Shown: positions 36,943 to 46,477, counted from the stretch's first letter. The stretch: 64,000 bases of DNA from Desulfonatronum thiosulfatophilum (GCF_900104215.1 NZ_FMXO01000007.1:1-64000); one strand, 5' to 3'. Numbers and translations are program-made. Notes: generated from the letters alone by a model not told the origin.

Positions 36943-37668
36943 TTGTCTTCACTTCCTCAACATATCGCCATCATCATGGACGGCAACGGGCGCTGGGCCG
37001 AGCAGCACGGGCTGCCCCGCAATGAAGGGCACAAGGCCGGAACCCAGGCAGCCCGCAAGGTCGTCACCCATTGCCGTAAGCTCGGCATACCGCACCTGAC
37101 GTTCTATACTTTTTCAAAGGAAAACTGGTCCCGCCCCCGCGAGGAGATATCGTTTCTCTTCGACTTGCTCCAGGCGTATCTCAAGGACGAGATGGACTCC
37201 CTGCTGGAGCGCGATATCCGGTTGCAGGTCCTGGGCGAGTGGTCCGACCTGCCCTTTTCCCTGCGCCAGATCCTGCGCCATGTCTGCTCCCGGAGCAGCC
37301 ACTGCAGGTCCATGGTCGTCAACCTGGCCCTGAACTATTCCGGCCGGGAGGAGATCCTGCGGGCCTGCAGAAAACTCATGGATCAGGGGCTTGGCCCGGA
37401 GCAGCTTACCGAAAGCCATTTTGCCGCGCAGCTGGATACGGCCGGCCAGCCCGATCCGGACCTGATTATCCGGACCAGCGGCGAGCAGCGCCTGAGCAAT
37501 TTTCTGCTCTACCAAGCGGCCTACAGCGAATTGTACTTCACGCCGGTCTTCTGGCCGGATTTTGACGAATCCCACCTGCAGACGGCCCTGGATGTATATG
37601 CCGGGCGGTCGCGCCGTTTCGGGGGCCTGGAGGCGCCGACAGCGGAAACCTCCTCGAGCAAAACATGA
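36943..37668 (+). CDS. uppS: Undecaprenyl diphosphate synthase
   Basis: A 241-residue cis-prenyltransferase making the C55 carrier for cell wall and O-antigen. Motifs: HIAIIMDGNGRWAEQHG (catalytic Asp), FYTFSKENWSRPREE, NLALNYSGREEI, PDLIIRTSGEQRLSNFLL, SELYFTPVFWPDF. The start is a TTG at 36943, six bases after the frr stop, with no ATG nearby; the best ribosome site (GGAG) is rather far. Confidence 0.95.
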   Translation: MSSLPQHIAIIMDGNGRWAEQHGLPRNEGHKAGTQAARKVVTHCRKLGIPHLTFYTFSKENWSRPREEISFLFDLLQAYLKDEMDSLLERDIRLQVLGEWSDLPFSLRQILRHVCSRSSHCRSMVVNLALNYSGREEILRACRKLMDQGLGPEQLTESHFAAQLDTAGQPDPDLIIRTSGEQRLSNFLLYQAAYSELYFTPVFWPDFDESHLQTALDVYAGRSRRFGGLEAPTAETSSSKT

Positions 37669-38465
37669 CCCTGACTTCTCACCAAAAGCGACTGTTGACC
37701 GCGCTGCTGCCCCTGCCCCTGCTGCTGTGGGTGCTTTATGCGGGCGGATGGCCGCTGCTGTTGCTGGTGATCGTGCTTTCCGCCCTGGGACAGTGGGAAT
37801 TCTACGCCATGTTCTGGCAAAAGGAACAGCTCGCGAACAAGTTTTTTGGGATCGCGGCGGGCTCGATTTTTTTGCTCGGCGTCTTTCTTTCTCCGGCCGC
37901 CGCGCCGATTCTCCTGGCGGTATTTTTTTGCCTGTCCGGGGTCCTTTTTGTCTCGACCTACGCCGGAGCGCCGGATTCCACCCGCTACCAGGACGCGCAG
38001 ATCCTGTTCCTCGGCGTCTGCTATCTTCCCCTGCTGTTGCATTTCGCCCTGGCCCTGCCATGGCCGGCGCTGCTTCTGGTGGTGGCCGCGGCCTTCATCT
38101 CCGATACGGGCGCCTATTATGCCGGATCGATGTGGGGCAGGCGCCACGTCTGGCCGGCCATCAGTCCGAAGAAGACCTGGATGGGCAGCGCGGGCGGAAT
38201 GACCGCCTGCATCCTGTCCACCGTGATCATCGGTCTGATCTGGGGAACAGCCGGCGTCCCGGCCCTGGTGCTCCTGGGAGTAGTCCTGAATGTGGCATCC
38301 CAGTTTGGCGACTTTTTCGAATCCGCGCTGAAACGTTCCCGGGCCATCAAGGATTCAGGAGCCCTGTTGCCAGGTCACGGCGGCGTCCTGGACCGCATCG
38401 ACAGCCTGCTTTTCGCGCTTCCCGCGTATGCCGCGCTCAGTTACCTCCATCCGTTTTTCGGATAG
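37665..38465 (+). CDS. cdsA: Phosphatidate cytidylyltransferase
   Basis: A 266-residue membrane enzyme making CDP-diacylglycerol, with about seven to eight membrane helices. The family signature is the C-terminal SQFGDFFESALKRSRAIKDS followed by LLPGHGGVLDRIDSLLFALP. The central AFISDTGAYYAG and SPKKTWMGS also match. Its ATG overlaps the uppS stop. Confidence 0.95.
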   Translation: MTLTSHQKRLLTALLPLPLLLWVLYAGGWPLLLLVIVLSALGQWEFYAMFWQKEQLANKFFGIAAGSIFLLGVFLSPAAAPILLAVFFCLSGVLFVSTYAGAPDSTRYQDAQILFLGVCYLPLLLHFALALPWPALLLVVAAAFISDTGAYYAGSMWGRRHVWPAISPKKTWMGSAGGMTACILSTVIIGLIWGTAGVPALVLLGVVLNVASQFGDFFESALKRSRAIKDSGALLPGHGGVLDRIDSLLFALPAYAALSYLHPFFG

Positions 38466-38534
38466 CAGATGATCGGGCCTCTTGCGGCACAATAATTCCT
38501 TTTTCGTCAACAACTTATTCTGAAGTCTGCATTC

Positions 38535-39764
38535 ATGCCCATGCCCAATGGTTTCAACTACATCAGCGCCGTTCCCGGATCCGGATCTTCAATCGCAGCG
38601 GACAATCCCCGGCGGCTCGTCATCCTGGGCAGTACCGGTTCCATCGGACAAAGCGCCCTGGGCGTGATCCGCGAGCATCCGGAGCGGTTCCGGATGCTCG
38701 GCCTGGCCGGCGGGCGCAACATCCGCCTTCTGGCGGAACAGGCCCGGCAGTGGCGACCAGGGATGCTGGCCGTACTGGACGCTTCCCTGGCCCGGGAACT
38801 CGCGGAACTGTTGCCCCCGGACTATTCCCCTGAAATCGTCCACGGCAAGGAGGGCTACGAATCCCTGGCCACGCTTCCTGAAGCGGAGCTGGTGATTTCC
38901 GCCCAGGTCGGAGCCGCGGGCCTTCCGGCGACCCTGGCCGCGGCCCGGGCCGGCAAGGTTATTGCCCTGGCCAACAAGGAATCCCTGGTTCTGGCCGGAA
39001 ACATGATCCGCGAAGCCTGCCGTCAATCCGGGGCCATGATCCTGCCCGTGGATTCCGAGCACAACGCCGTGTTCCAGTCCTTGCGCGGCGAAAAATCATC
39101 CAGTCTGAAGCAGATCATTTTGACCGCGTCCGGCGGCCCGTTCCGGGATCTGGACGCGGCCGACCTGGCCGGGGTGACGGTGCGCCAAGCCCTGGCGCAC
39201 CCCAACTGGTCCATGGGCGCGAAAATCAGCGTGGATTCGGCCACCTTGATGAACAAAGGGCTGGAGGTCATCGAGGCCTGCCTGCTGTTCGGAGTGGAGC
39301 TGGAGCGCGTTGCCGTGCTGATCCACCCCCAGAGCATCGTTCATTCCCTGGTGGAGTTCGAGGATCGTTCCCTGCTGGCCCACATGGGCCCGGCGGACAT
39401 GCGGGTGCCCATTTCCTACTGTCTCGGCTTTCCCGATCGTTTGGGCCTGCAAAGCCTCGCCCCCCTGGATCTGCTCCAGGCCGCGACCCTGTCCTTTTCC
39501 GCGCCACGGTCAACGCTGTTTCCCTGCCTGGATCTGGCAAGACAGGCTTTTGCTTCCGGCCCGAGCCACCTGGTGGTGCTGAATGCGGCCAACGAAACCG
39601 CGGTGGATCTCTTCCTGAAGGAAAAACTGTCCTTCATGAACATCCCCGCGCTGATCCGCCACTGCCTGGACGAACATCCCGGAGAACCCATGGATTCCCT
39701 GGAGTCCATCCTGGACCTCAGCGCCCGGACCCAATCCCGCGCCCAGAACTGGGCCGTCAGGTAA
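38535..39764 (+). CDS. dxr: 1-deoxy-D-xylulose 5-phosphate reductoisomerase
   Basis: A 409-residue Dxr (IspC), second step of the MEP isoprenoid pathway. The NADPH loop is LGSTGSIGQSALGVI; NKESLVLAGNMI, VDSEHNAVFQSL, SAGGPFR-like TASGGPFRDLD, and HPNWSMGAKISVDSATLMN hold the metal and substrate residues. The N-terminus is about 20 residues longer than usual before the dinucleotide loop. The start is weakly supported. Confidence 0.95.
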   Translation: MPMPNGFNYISAVPGSGSSIAADNPRRLVILGSTGSIGQSALGVIREHPERFRMLGLAGGRNIRLLAEQARQWRPGMLAVLDASLARELAELLPPDYSPEIVHGKEGYESLATLPEAELVISAQVGAAGLPATLAAARAGKVIALANKESLVLAGNMIREACRQSGAMILPVDSEHNAVFQSLRGEKSSSLKQIILTASGGPFRDLDAADLAGVTVRQALAHPNWSMGAKISVDSATLMNKGLEVIEACLLFGVELERVAVLIHPQSIVHSLVEFEDRSLLAHMGPADMRVPISYCLGFPDRLGLQSLAPLDLLQAATLSFSAPRSTLFPCLDLARQAFASGPSHLVVLNAANETAVDLFLKEKLSFMNIPALIRHCLDEHPGEPMDSLESILDLSARTQSRAQNWAVR

Positions 39765-39811
39765 AGAAGTTGCATGGCGGAGATTCGTTCTTATCTGTTG
39801 CAGTTGAATTA

Positions 39812-39868
39812 AAATCGAAACCGAAAAAGCGATAAATTAAATCGTTCGATTACGATTTCGATTTCGAT
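39812..39868. repeat. ATCGAA-type inverted repeat before rseP
   Basis: AAATCGAAACCGAAAAAGCG (39812 on) is opposed by CGATTTCGATTTCGAT (39853-39868), with AATTAAAA further out on both sides. It is a shorter relative of the repeat at 33919-34056. It sits in the dxr-rseP gap. Confidence 0.6.
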
Positions 39869-39936
39869 AAGAATTAAAAACTTGTGATGTGCTATTTTAG
39901 CCAGACATTAAACTAACCCAACGAGACGAGATAAGA

Positions 39937-41001
39937 ATGCAGAGTGTTATTGCCATTGTTCTTGTGCTTGGGGTGCTGATATTTTTTCATGAGCTGGGTC
40001 ATTTCATCGTGGCTCGATTGTTCAAAATCGGCGTTCCCGTTTTTTCTCTTGGCTTCGGGCCGAAGCTGTTCAGTTTCGTCTCCGGTGGAACGGAATATCG
40101 GCTTTCCGCTGTTCCCTTGGGCGGATACGTCAAACTGGCCGGCGAGAGTGCCCAGGAAGATCTTCCTTCGGACATTCCCCCGGAAAGCAGTTTCAGCCTG
40201 CGCCCGCCGTGGCAGCGCATTCTGGTGGTTGGAGCAGGGCCGGTTTTCAACTTTGTCCTGGCGATTTTCATCTACTGGGGGCTGTTCTGGTATCACGGCC
40301 AGCAGGAACTGTTGCCCGTGGTGGGCCAGGTGCAGGAGAACAGCGCCGCCGAAGCCGCCGAACTGCAATCCGGAGACAGGGTCCTGACCATCAACGGTCA
40401 GGAGATCCAGTACTGGCGTCACCTTTCCGACCGGATTCAGGAGTCTGAAGGCCAAGCCATGCACCTTACGGTCCTGCGCGACGATCAGGTCGTGCAGCTG
40501 ACGGCCGAGCCCCAGGTGGCGACCCGCCAGAACATTTTCGGCGAAGATATCCGGGTGGCCATGCTTGGAATCACCGCCGCCGGGGAGACCCAGTCCATTG
40601 CAATGGGACCGGGAACGGCCCTGATCGCCGGAGCGGAACAGACCTGGGAAATCGTCACCCTGACCGTCCAGGGCATTATCAAGCTCGTCGGCCGGATCAT
40701 TCCCGCGGACAATATCGGTGGGCCGATTCTCATCGCCCAACTGGTCAGCGAACAGGCCGCCGAGGGGTTGACCAACCTGCTGGCCCTGACCGCCCTGATC
40801 AGCATCAATCTCGGCCTGCTGAACCTGCTTCCCGTTCCCGTGCTGGATGGCGGGCACATCCTGTTCTACACCATCGAAACCATCACCGGAAAGCCGCTCA
40901 ACCCCAGGGCGCAGGAAATCGCCTACAAGTTCGGCCTCGCCTTTCTGATCGCGCTGATGACCTTTGCCGTGTTCAATGACATCACACGCTTCTTCAAGTG
41001 A
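39937..41001 (+). CDS. rseP: RseP site-2 protease
   Basis: A 354-residue intramembrane zinc metalloprotease (M50B) that cleaves anti-sigma factors and leftover signal peptides. The zinc motif HELGH is at residues 18-22 in the first helix. GFGPKLFSF and VPLGGYVKLAGE follow, then one PDZ domain (about 105-195). The third zinc ligand is the Asp of NLLPVPVLDGGHILF. Gene order dxr-rseP is common. E. coli RseP is longer (two PDZ domains). Confidence 0.95.
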   Translation: MQSVIAIVLVLGVLIFFHELGHFIVARLFKIGVPVFSLGFGPKLFSFVSGGTEYRLSAVPLGGYVKLAGESAQEDLPSDIPPESSFSLRPPWQRILVVGAGPVFNFVLAIFIYWGLFWYHGQQELLPVVGQVQENSAAEAAELQSGDRVLTINGQEIQYWRHLSDRIQESEGQAMHLTVLRDDQVVQLTAEPQVATRQNIFGEDIRVAMLGITAAGETQSIAMGPGTALIAGAEQTWEIVTLTVQGIIKLVGRIIPADNIGGPILIAQLVSEQAAEGLTNLLALTALISINLGLLNLLPVPVLDGGHILFYTIETITGKPLNPRAQEIAYKFGLAFLIALMTFAVFNDITRFFK

Positions 41002-41017
41002 CCATGCCCCTGAAGAC

Positions 41018-41791
41018 ATGAAGGACAAGCTCCTCCTGGTGCTTAACGGCGCCGAGGAGCGCGTCCAGATCGTCCTGGCCCGCGGAGGCAGCCTGGTCCT
41101 GCATCAGGAATGGGCTGCTCCGGCCCGGGTGATGCGCTTCCTGGTTCCGGCCCTGGAACATGCTCTAAGCATGTTGGAGCTGCGGATGCGGGACGTCTCC
41201 GGCATTGCCTGCGTGCGCGGGCCGGGAAACTTCACCGGGTTGCGACTGTGCCTGGCCACCACCTACGGGTTGGCCATGGGTGCCGGACTGCCCATGGCCG
41301 GGCTGGACTACATGCCCGCCCTGGCCGCCGGCCCCGGGCCGATGCTCCACGGCCGGCTGGCCGTGCTCACCCATGCCCGCTCCAACCAGGTCAATTGCCA
41401 GCTGTTCCGGGTTCCGGACATGACCCCGCTCAGCCAGCCCGAAACCCTGGCCCTGGATGATCCTTCCTCTCTTGAACCCCTTTTGGATTCGGCCGCGGAT
41501 ACCGCCGCGGGCCCGCTCCATGTCCTGGGCAGCGGCGTTCGTCGCAATCTGGCGGCACTGCAAGCCTTGCTTCCCCAAGCCCGTTTTCTTGATTCCTCCT
41601 GGGACAATCCCCGGCCGGAAGTCCTGATTCGGCAGACCCTTGCGGTCCGGTTCTCCTTTGATCCGGTTGAACCGCTGTATCTGCGGCCCTGCGACGCCGA
41701 GGAGAATCTGGAGGTTTTCGCGGCCAAGCGGGGCATCAGTCCCCTGGAGGCTCGGGATCGGCTCCGCGTGGCCATGGAGGGCGAGACATGA
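41018..41791 (+). CDS. tsaB: TsaB-like tRNA t6A modification factor
   Basis: A 257-residue ASKHA-fold protein; TsaB scaffolds TsaD for t6A37 synthesis. The key segment VRGPGNFTGLRLCLATTYGL (about 67-86) is the family GPGSFTGLRIG signature. The ATG at 41018 is chosen for family fit, 16 bases after rseP; the ribosome site (GAAG) is weak and an upstream in-frame ATG overlaps rseP. The C-terminal half is less conserved. Its stop overlaps the GH57 start (ATGA). Confidence 0.85.
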   Translation: MKDKLLLVLNGAEERVQIVLARGGSLVLHQEWAAPARVMRFLVPALEHALSMLELRMRDVSGIACVRGPGNFTGLRLCLATTYGLAMGAGLPMAGLDYMPALAAGPGPMLHGRLAVLTHARSNQVNCQLFRVPDMTPLSQPETLALDDPSSLEPLLDSAADTAAGPLHVLGSGVRRNLAALQALLPQARFLDSSWDNPRPEVLIRQTLAVRFSFDPVEPLYLRPCDAEENLEVFAAKRGISPLEARDRLRVAMEGET

Positions 41792-44025
41792 GCCAGACGC
41801 GAAAGCTTTGCATTCACGGGCACTTCTATCAACCGCCGCGCATGGATCCCTGGATGCGGGAACTGCTGCCCGAGGGCAGCGCGGGTCCGGGACTGAACTG
41901 GAACCGCCGCATTCTCCAGGAATCCTATGCTCCCCTGGCCTGGGCCCGGCGTCGGGACGACCATGGCCGGATCACGGACATCGTCAACTGCTATTCCTGG
42001 ATCAGCTTCAATTTCGGTCCGACTTTGTTGTCCTGGCTGGAACAGGACGATCCCCAGTGCTACGCCCGGATTCTGGAGGCCGACCGCATCAGTCTGGAGC
42101 GCTGGGGTCATGGCAACGCCCTGGCCCAGTGCTATCACCACATGATCATGCCCCTGGCCTCGGAACTGGACAAGGATGTCCAGCTGGCCTGGACCGCGGC
42201 GGATTTTCAGGCCCGCTACGGTCGCATGCCCGAGGGATTGTGGCTGTCCGAGGCCGCGGTGGACACGCCGACTCTGGAGGCCGTGGCCCGGGCCGGATTC
42301 CGGTTCGTGATCCTGGCGCCGCGTCAGGCCCTGGCCGTGGCGGATCTGGACGGCGCGAACCACTGCCACGTCGACGAATCCACCCTGGACATCCGCGAGC
42401 CCTATGCCGCCCGGCTTCCTTCCGGCCAAAGCCTTGCCGTATTTTTCTACCACGGCCCTCTTTCCCAGGCCGTGGCCTTCGAGCGCCTGCTCGAGGACGG
42501 AGAGCGGTTCCGGCAGCGCGTCAATCAGGCCGCCGGAAGCGGTTTGCTCTCCCTGGCCACGGATGGGGAAACCTACGGTCACCACTTTCCTTTCGGCGAA
42601 ATGGCTTTGGCCTATTTCCTGGAACAAGTCGTGCATGGAAGGGACGGGCTGGAGCTGACCAATTACGGCGCGTACCTGGCGGCCAATGCGCCCCGGCGGC
42701 GGGTCTATCTGAAGGAACCTTCCTCCTGGAGCTGCATCCACGGCGTGGAGCGCTGGCGTGCGGACTGCGGATGCACCGACGGCGGCCATCCCGGCTGGAA
42801 TCAGCACTGGCGCGAACCGTTGCGCCGGGCATTGACCGGGAACAAGCAGCGGGTGGACGAATTGTTTTTCCATGCGGGCCGACACTGTTTCACTGATCCG
42901 CGCCGGGCTTTGCTGGAGTACGGTCGCGTTCTGGCCGGCGGCCTGGATCGCCGCGCTTTTCTGGAGCAGCACGCCCTGCCCGGTCTTGCGCCGGAAGCGG
43001 AGCGCAGGGCCTTCGACCTGCTGGCCATGCAGGAATGGGCCATGTGCTCCCTGGCCAGTTGTGCCTGGTTTTTCGACGAAATCAGCCGCGTGGAGCCCTT
43101 GAACGCCATGGCCTACGCCTTGCGGTCCATGGAGCTGGCCAGGGCCTGCGGCGGCGAAGACTGGACGGACTCCTTCACGGCCGTGCTGGCGGAAATTCGC
43201 TCCAATCTTCCCGAAAAGGGCAGCGGCGCGGATTTGTGGCGCAGCCATGTCCTGCCCAGGTCAATGAACCCGGCCACGTGGACCCTGCTCGGTTTGTTGC
43301 TGAGCCAAGCCCGCGACCGCAAGCCGGAGCAGGGCAGGCTGCGGCTTAAGTTTCGTGCTGCTGATCTGGAACTGCATGTCCAGGAGGCCGACGAAACGCA
43401 ATGGCGGGGTCGCGGGCTGCTCACCGGCGCTGAAAACGGTCCGCCCAAGGAATTCACGTGGCGTTGGACCTTCGGGGAAACGCCGGGCGGCAATGCGGAC
43501 GCGGTGCATGTCGTCGTGGAGGGTCAGGGGAAATTCTCCTGCACGGTTGCTGATCTGGCCTGGAACAAGCGGCAGTTGATCACCCTGGCCTGGCTGGACC
43601 GCCAGGCCGAGAACTGGTGGAACGGCCAGCTGGATTTCGCGTCCAGGGCCGCGGTTCATTTCCTGGAGTGGCAGGAAGACCAGCACCATCCCAACCGGGA
43701 GGAAGTCTGGCGGCTGCATCTGCCCGGACTGGCCTGGGCCTTTATCATGTCCGTCGCCCCCTTTGCAGGGGATGCGGAGCTTCGCCTCTTTCTCCAGCGC
43801 AACTGGCAACCGAACGAGGAGTTCGATGCCCGGCTCAGCGTCCATCTCCAGGCTCTGCTTGCCGGTGATGATCCGGACTGGCCTGCCCTGGACCGGATCG
43901 CCGGGCGCATCCGGGCCCTTGGTCTGCCGATGAACCTCTGGCCCGTGGAAAACCGGCTCTGGGATATGCGGCACCTTCCAGAGGACAAGACGCTGGCCCC
44001 GCAGTTCGGATTTCAAGAGATGTGA
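41788..44025 (+). CDS. Glycoside hydrolase family 57, DUF3536-type
   Basis: A 745-residue cytoplasmic GH57 enzyme, probably acting on alpha-glucans such as glycogen. The barrel begins KLCIHGHFYQPPRMDPW. The nucleophile Glu is in GLWLSEAAVD (about residue 155) and the acid/base candidate in LATDGETYGHH (about 259). The C-terminal two thirds match the DUF3536 extension found only in this subgroup, with EPSSWSCIHGVERWRADCGC marking the junction. No signal peptide. No glycogen genes are next to it; it is translationally coupled to tsaB. The exact substrate is unknown. Confidence 0.88.
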   Translation: MSQTRKLCIHGHFYQPPRMDPWMRELLPEGSAGPGLNWNRRILQESYAPLAWARRRDDHGRITDIVNCYSWISFNFGPTLLSWLEQDDPQCYARILEADRISLERWGHGNALAQCYHHMIMPLASELDKDVQLAWTAADFQARYGRMPEGLWLSEAAVDTPTLEAVARAGFRFVILAPRQALAVADLDGANHCHVDESTLDIREPYAARLPSGQSLAVFFYHGPLSQAVAFERLLEDGERFRQRVNQAAGSGLLSLATDGETYGHHFPFGEMALAYFLEQVVHGRDGLELTNYGAYLAANAPRRRVYLKEPSSWSCIHGVERWRADCGCTDGGHPGWNQHWREPLRRALTGNKQRVDELFFHAGRHCFTDPRRALLEYGRVLAGGLDRRAFLEQHALPGLAPEAERRAFDLLAMQEWAMCSLASCAWFFDEISRVEPLNAMAYALRSMELARACGGEDWTDSFTAVLAEIRSNLPEKGSGADLWRSHVLPRSMNPATWTLLGLLLSQARDRKPEQGRLRLKFRAADLELHVQEADETQWRGRGLLTGAENGPPKEFTWRWTFGETPGGNADAVHVVVEGQGKFSCTVADLAWNKRQLITLAWLDRQAENWWNGQLDFASRAAVHFLEWQEDQHHPNREEVWRLHLPGLAWAFIMSVAPFAGDAELRLFLQRNWQPNEEFDARLSVHLQALLAGDDPDWPALDRIAGRIRALGLPMNLWPVENRLWDMRHLPEDKTLAPQFGFQEM

Positions 44026-44036
44026 GGCGAATCGTC

Positions 44037-44525
44037 ATGTCGGAAAAGCTGTTCAAAGCCCATCATGCCCTGCCGTGGCTCTTAGTCATCGCCCTGGCCG
44101 TGATCTGCCTGACCTTCTACGGCAAGCTGCACCAGTCCCGTGAGGCCCTACGCCTTTGCGAAGCGCAAAGCCATGATCTGCGCGAACAGCTCGACGTGGC
44201 CAACATGGCTCCGCTTCTTTCCATCCAGCGTGAAGTTCAGCCCAGCCTGAGCGAATTCGAACTGCGCCGCCTGCAGCGCAAGGGGCTTGCGAATCCCGTT
44301 TTCGAGCTGATCCAGGATCTGGCCTCCCGTCCCGAACTGATTCCGGCCGAAGCCTTTTTCGGCGGCACCATGCACATCAATACCGCGGAAACCTACGTCC
44401 TCACGGATCGCTGGGTGCTGGCCGGTTTCGAGGACGGCCACGTCCGCGGCAATCTGTGGATGGAGTACGACGTGGATCAGGTCGGCAGGATAACCTGGCG
44501 AGTTCTGGGCTGGTACATGAATTAG
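44037..44525 (+). CDS. Single-pass membrane protein, unknown function
   Basis: A 162-residue protein starting MSEKLFKAHHALPWLLVIAL, with one membrane helix (about 13-32), a short coiled coil (about 38-60) and a soluble, probably periplasmic, domain of about 100 residues. The domain has the segment PAEAFFGGTMHINTAETYVL and ends VGRITWRVLGWYMN. GAGG precedes the ATG at 44037. It follows the GH57 gene by 11 bases and is probably co-transcribed. I do not recognise a named family. Confidence 0.75.
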   Translation: MSEKLFKAHHALPWLLVIALAVICLTFYGKLHQSREALRLCEAQSHDLREQLDVANMAPLLSIQREVQPSLSEFELRRLQRKGLANPVFELIQDLASRPELIPAEAFFGGTMHINTAETYVLTDRWVLAGFEDGHVRGNLWMEYDVDQVGRITWRVLGWYMN

Positions 44526-44571
44526 TTTACATCCGGTTCGATTTCATCCGGCTGGGGCAGACAGAAATATT

Positions 44572-44776
44572 GAACCGCTCGCTTCGCTTAAGGCGCAGAG
44601 GACGCAAAGGGGAAAACCTTTTTGAAAGCAGGGAAAGAGCTGCTTTCAAAAAGGTTGCCTCACCCCTTGCGGGGTGATGTTTGGATATCGCCGTTAGGCG
44701 TGGAGTCTTTATCTTTCCAGCGGAAGACAAAACTTCTTCTCTGCGACCCCTGCGTCTTGAGCGAAGCGGGCGGTTC
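44572..44776. repeat. Family A palindromic repeat, copy 3
   Basis: Left end GAACCGCTCGCTTCGCTTAA, right end TTGAGCGAAGCGGGCGGTTC. Inner hairpins: CCTTTTTGAAAGCAG with CTGCTTTCAAAAAGG, CACCCCTTGCGGGGTG, and CGCCGTTAGGCG. The inner order is reversed relative to copies 4-6, so the core is inverted between the same ends. It ends 14 bases before apbE. Confidence 0.9.
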
Positions 44777-44790
44777 AACTTAAATTTTCT

Positions 44791-45879
44791 ATGCCGATCA
44801 ATCCTCCGGTTCACGACAGGACAGCGCTCCTGACTCGCATTCCTCTTCTCTCCCTTTCGTTGATCATCGTTCTGGCCATGTTGTTGGCCATGTCCACCGC
44901 TTGCCGGCAACCTACGGAGCATGTTTTCAGGGGCATGACCATGGGCACGGTGTACACCGTTCGCGTGGCCGGTGTTTCGTCCCGTGCCGTCTCCGGCCTG
45001 GAGTCGGAGATCCGAGGTCGTCTGGAGGAAATCAACGCGAGCATGTCCTTGTATCGCCCGGACAGCGTGATCTCTCGGTTTAACGCCCTGGAGTCCTCTC
45101 AATCCATGACCGTGGGCGGGGATTTCTGGAATGTGCTCCGGGCATCGGTGCTGGTTCACGAGTTGACGGACGGGGCGTTCGATCCCACGGTCAAGCCGTT
45201 GCTGGATCTGTGGGGTTTCGGTCCCGGATCGTCCTTTGCGATTGGTCAGCCTCCGGACATGGACCAAGTCCGTGAGACCCTGGAAGCCGTGGGGCTGCAC
45301 TTGATCGACAGTTCCGAGCCGAGGGAGCCAAGAAAGCTCCATCCCCGGGTACAACTGGATTTCGGCGGGGTCGCCAAGGGATATGCCGTGGATGCACTGG
45401 CCGAGGTGCTGCGGCAAAGGAATCTGGCGGATTTCCTGGTGGACATCGGTGGGGATGTTTTGGTTTCCGGGCGCAACGCGGGAGGGGAGCCGTGGCGGAT
45501 TGGTCTGAGTCAGCCGGATCGGGATATGGTTGGGAATGAGGTGCTGTTGGTGCTGCGCCCGAAAAACGCTGCCGTGCTGACCAGCGGGGACTACCGGCAG
45601 TACTTTCACCATGACGGGCGCTACTTCAGCCATGTTATTGATCCACGCACCGGCCACCCTCTGGACAACGGCGTGGCCAGCGTCACGGTCATCGCCGAAA
45701 GTGCCGTCTACGCCGACGCCCTGGCCACCGGTCTGATGGTTATGGGAGCGGATGCCGGTCTTGAGTTGGTGGAATCTCTGCCGGATGTGGAAGCTCTGTT
45801 TCTAATCAGGGTGTCCGAGGATCAGGTCGTGGATCGTCGCAGTTCAGGGTTCAACAAGGTAGCTGGGATGGAGATGTAA
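44791..45879 (+). CDS. apbE: FAD:protein FMN transferase ApbE
   Basis: A 362-residue ApbE, which attaches FMN to threonines of flavoproteins such as NqrB/RnfG subunits. It is an exported lipoprotein: hydrophobic segment SLIIVLAMLLAMSTAC with lipidated Cys about residue 38. Motifs: RGMTMGTVYTVRV, MSLYRPDSVISRFN, DGAFDPTVKPLLDLWGFG, QLDFGGVAKGYAVDALAE (FAD/Mg), VDIGGDVLVSG, and HVIDPRTGHPLDNG. The gene starts directly after a family A repeat and has a weak ribosome site. No Rnf or Nqr gene is nearby. Confidence 0.94.
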   Translation: MPINPPVHDRTALLTRIPLLSLSLIIVLAMLLAMSTACRQPTEHVFRGMTMGTVYTVRVAGVSSRAVSGLESEIRGRLEEINASMSLYRPDSVISRFNALESSQSMTVGGDFWNVLRASVLVHELTDGAFDPTVKPLLDLWGFGPGSSFAIGQPPDMDQVRETLEAVGLHLIDSSEPREPRKLHPRVQLDFGGVAKGYAVDALAEVLRQRNLADFLVDIGGDVLVSGRNAGGEPWRIGLSQPDRDMVGNEVLLVLRPKNAAVLTSGDYRQYFHHDGRYFSHVIDPRTGHPLDNGVASVTVIAESAVYADALATGLMVMGADAGLELVESLPDVEALFLIRVSEDQVVDRRSSGFNKVAGMEM

Positions 45880-45889
45880 TAAGAATTAT

Positions 45890-46446
45890 CTCTCGCCCGC
45901 TCGAAGACTCGCTCGAGTCGCGGAGCTCGCTGAGGGGGAAGAATTTGTAAAGCAGGAGAAAGATCTGCTTTACAAAAGCTCCCCGGCCTATGGCCGATAC
46001 AACCTCTCTTCCCCTCCGCGCCTCTGTGCCTCTAGGCCCGCTTTGGGGCCGGGCGAGAGCTATTCTTTTTCTTTGTTCTCTCGCCCGCTCGAAGACTCGC
46101 TTGAGTCGCGGAGCTCGCTGAGAGGGAAAGAATTTTAAAGCAGGAGAGAGATCTGCTTCCCACAATGCTCCCCGGCCTACGGCCAATACAATCTCTCTTC
46201 CCCTCCGCGCCTCTGTGCCTCTAGGCCCGCTTTGGGGCCGGGCGAGAGCTATTCTTTTTCTTTGTTCTCTCGCCCGCTCGAAGACTCGCTTGAGTCGCGG
46301 AGATCGCTGAGGGAAAGAATTTGTAATGCAGGAGAAAGATCTGCTTTCCAAAGCTCCCCGGCCTACGGCCAAATTACTTCTCTTCCCTCCGCGTCTCCGC
46401 GCCTCTAGGCCCGCCGCGGGCCGGGCGAGAGCTATTCTTTTTCATT
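45890..46446. repeat. 188-bp element in three tandem copies
   Basis: Copies start at 45890, 46078 and 46267, each with CTCTCGCCCGCTCGAAGACT at the left end and GGGCCGGGCGAGAG at the right end, a 10-bp terminal inverted repeat (CTCTCGCCCG / CGGGCGAGAG). Inside each are AAGCAGGAGAAAGATCTGCT-type and CCCCGGCCTATGGCC-type hairpins. The copies are joined by TATTCTTTTTCTTTGTT. Overall design resembles family A with different ends. Confidence 0.9.
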
Positions 46447-46477
46447 TTTTTCTTCTTCGGTTTTTCAAACAACAAAA

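Noticed and set aside
45890-46446. CRISPR or coding tandem repeat
   Set aside because: Three 188-bp units with terminal inverted repeats and no spacer pattern; frames across them are broken by composition and lack starts.
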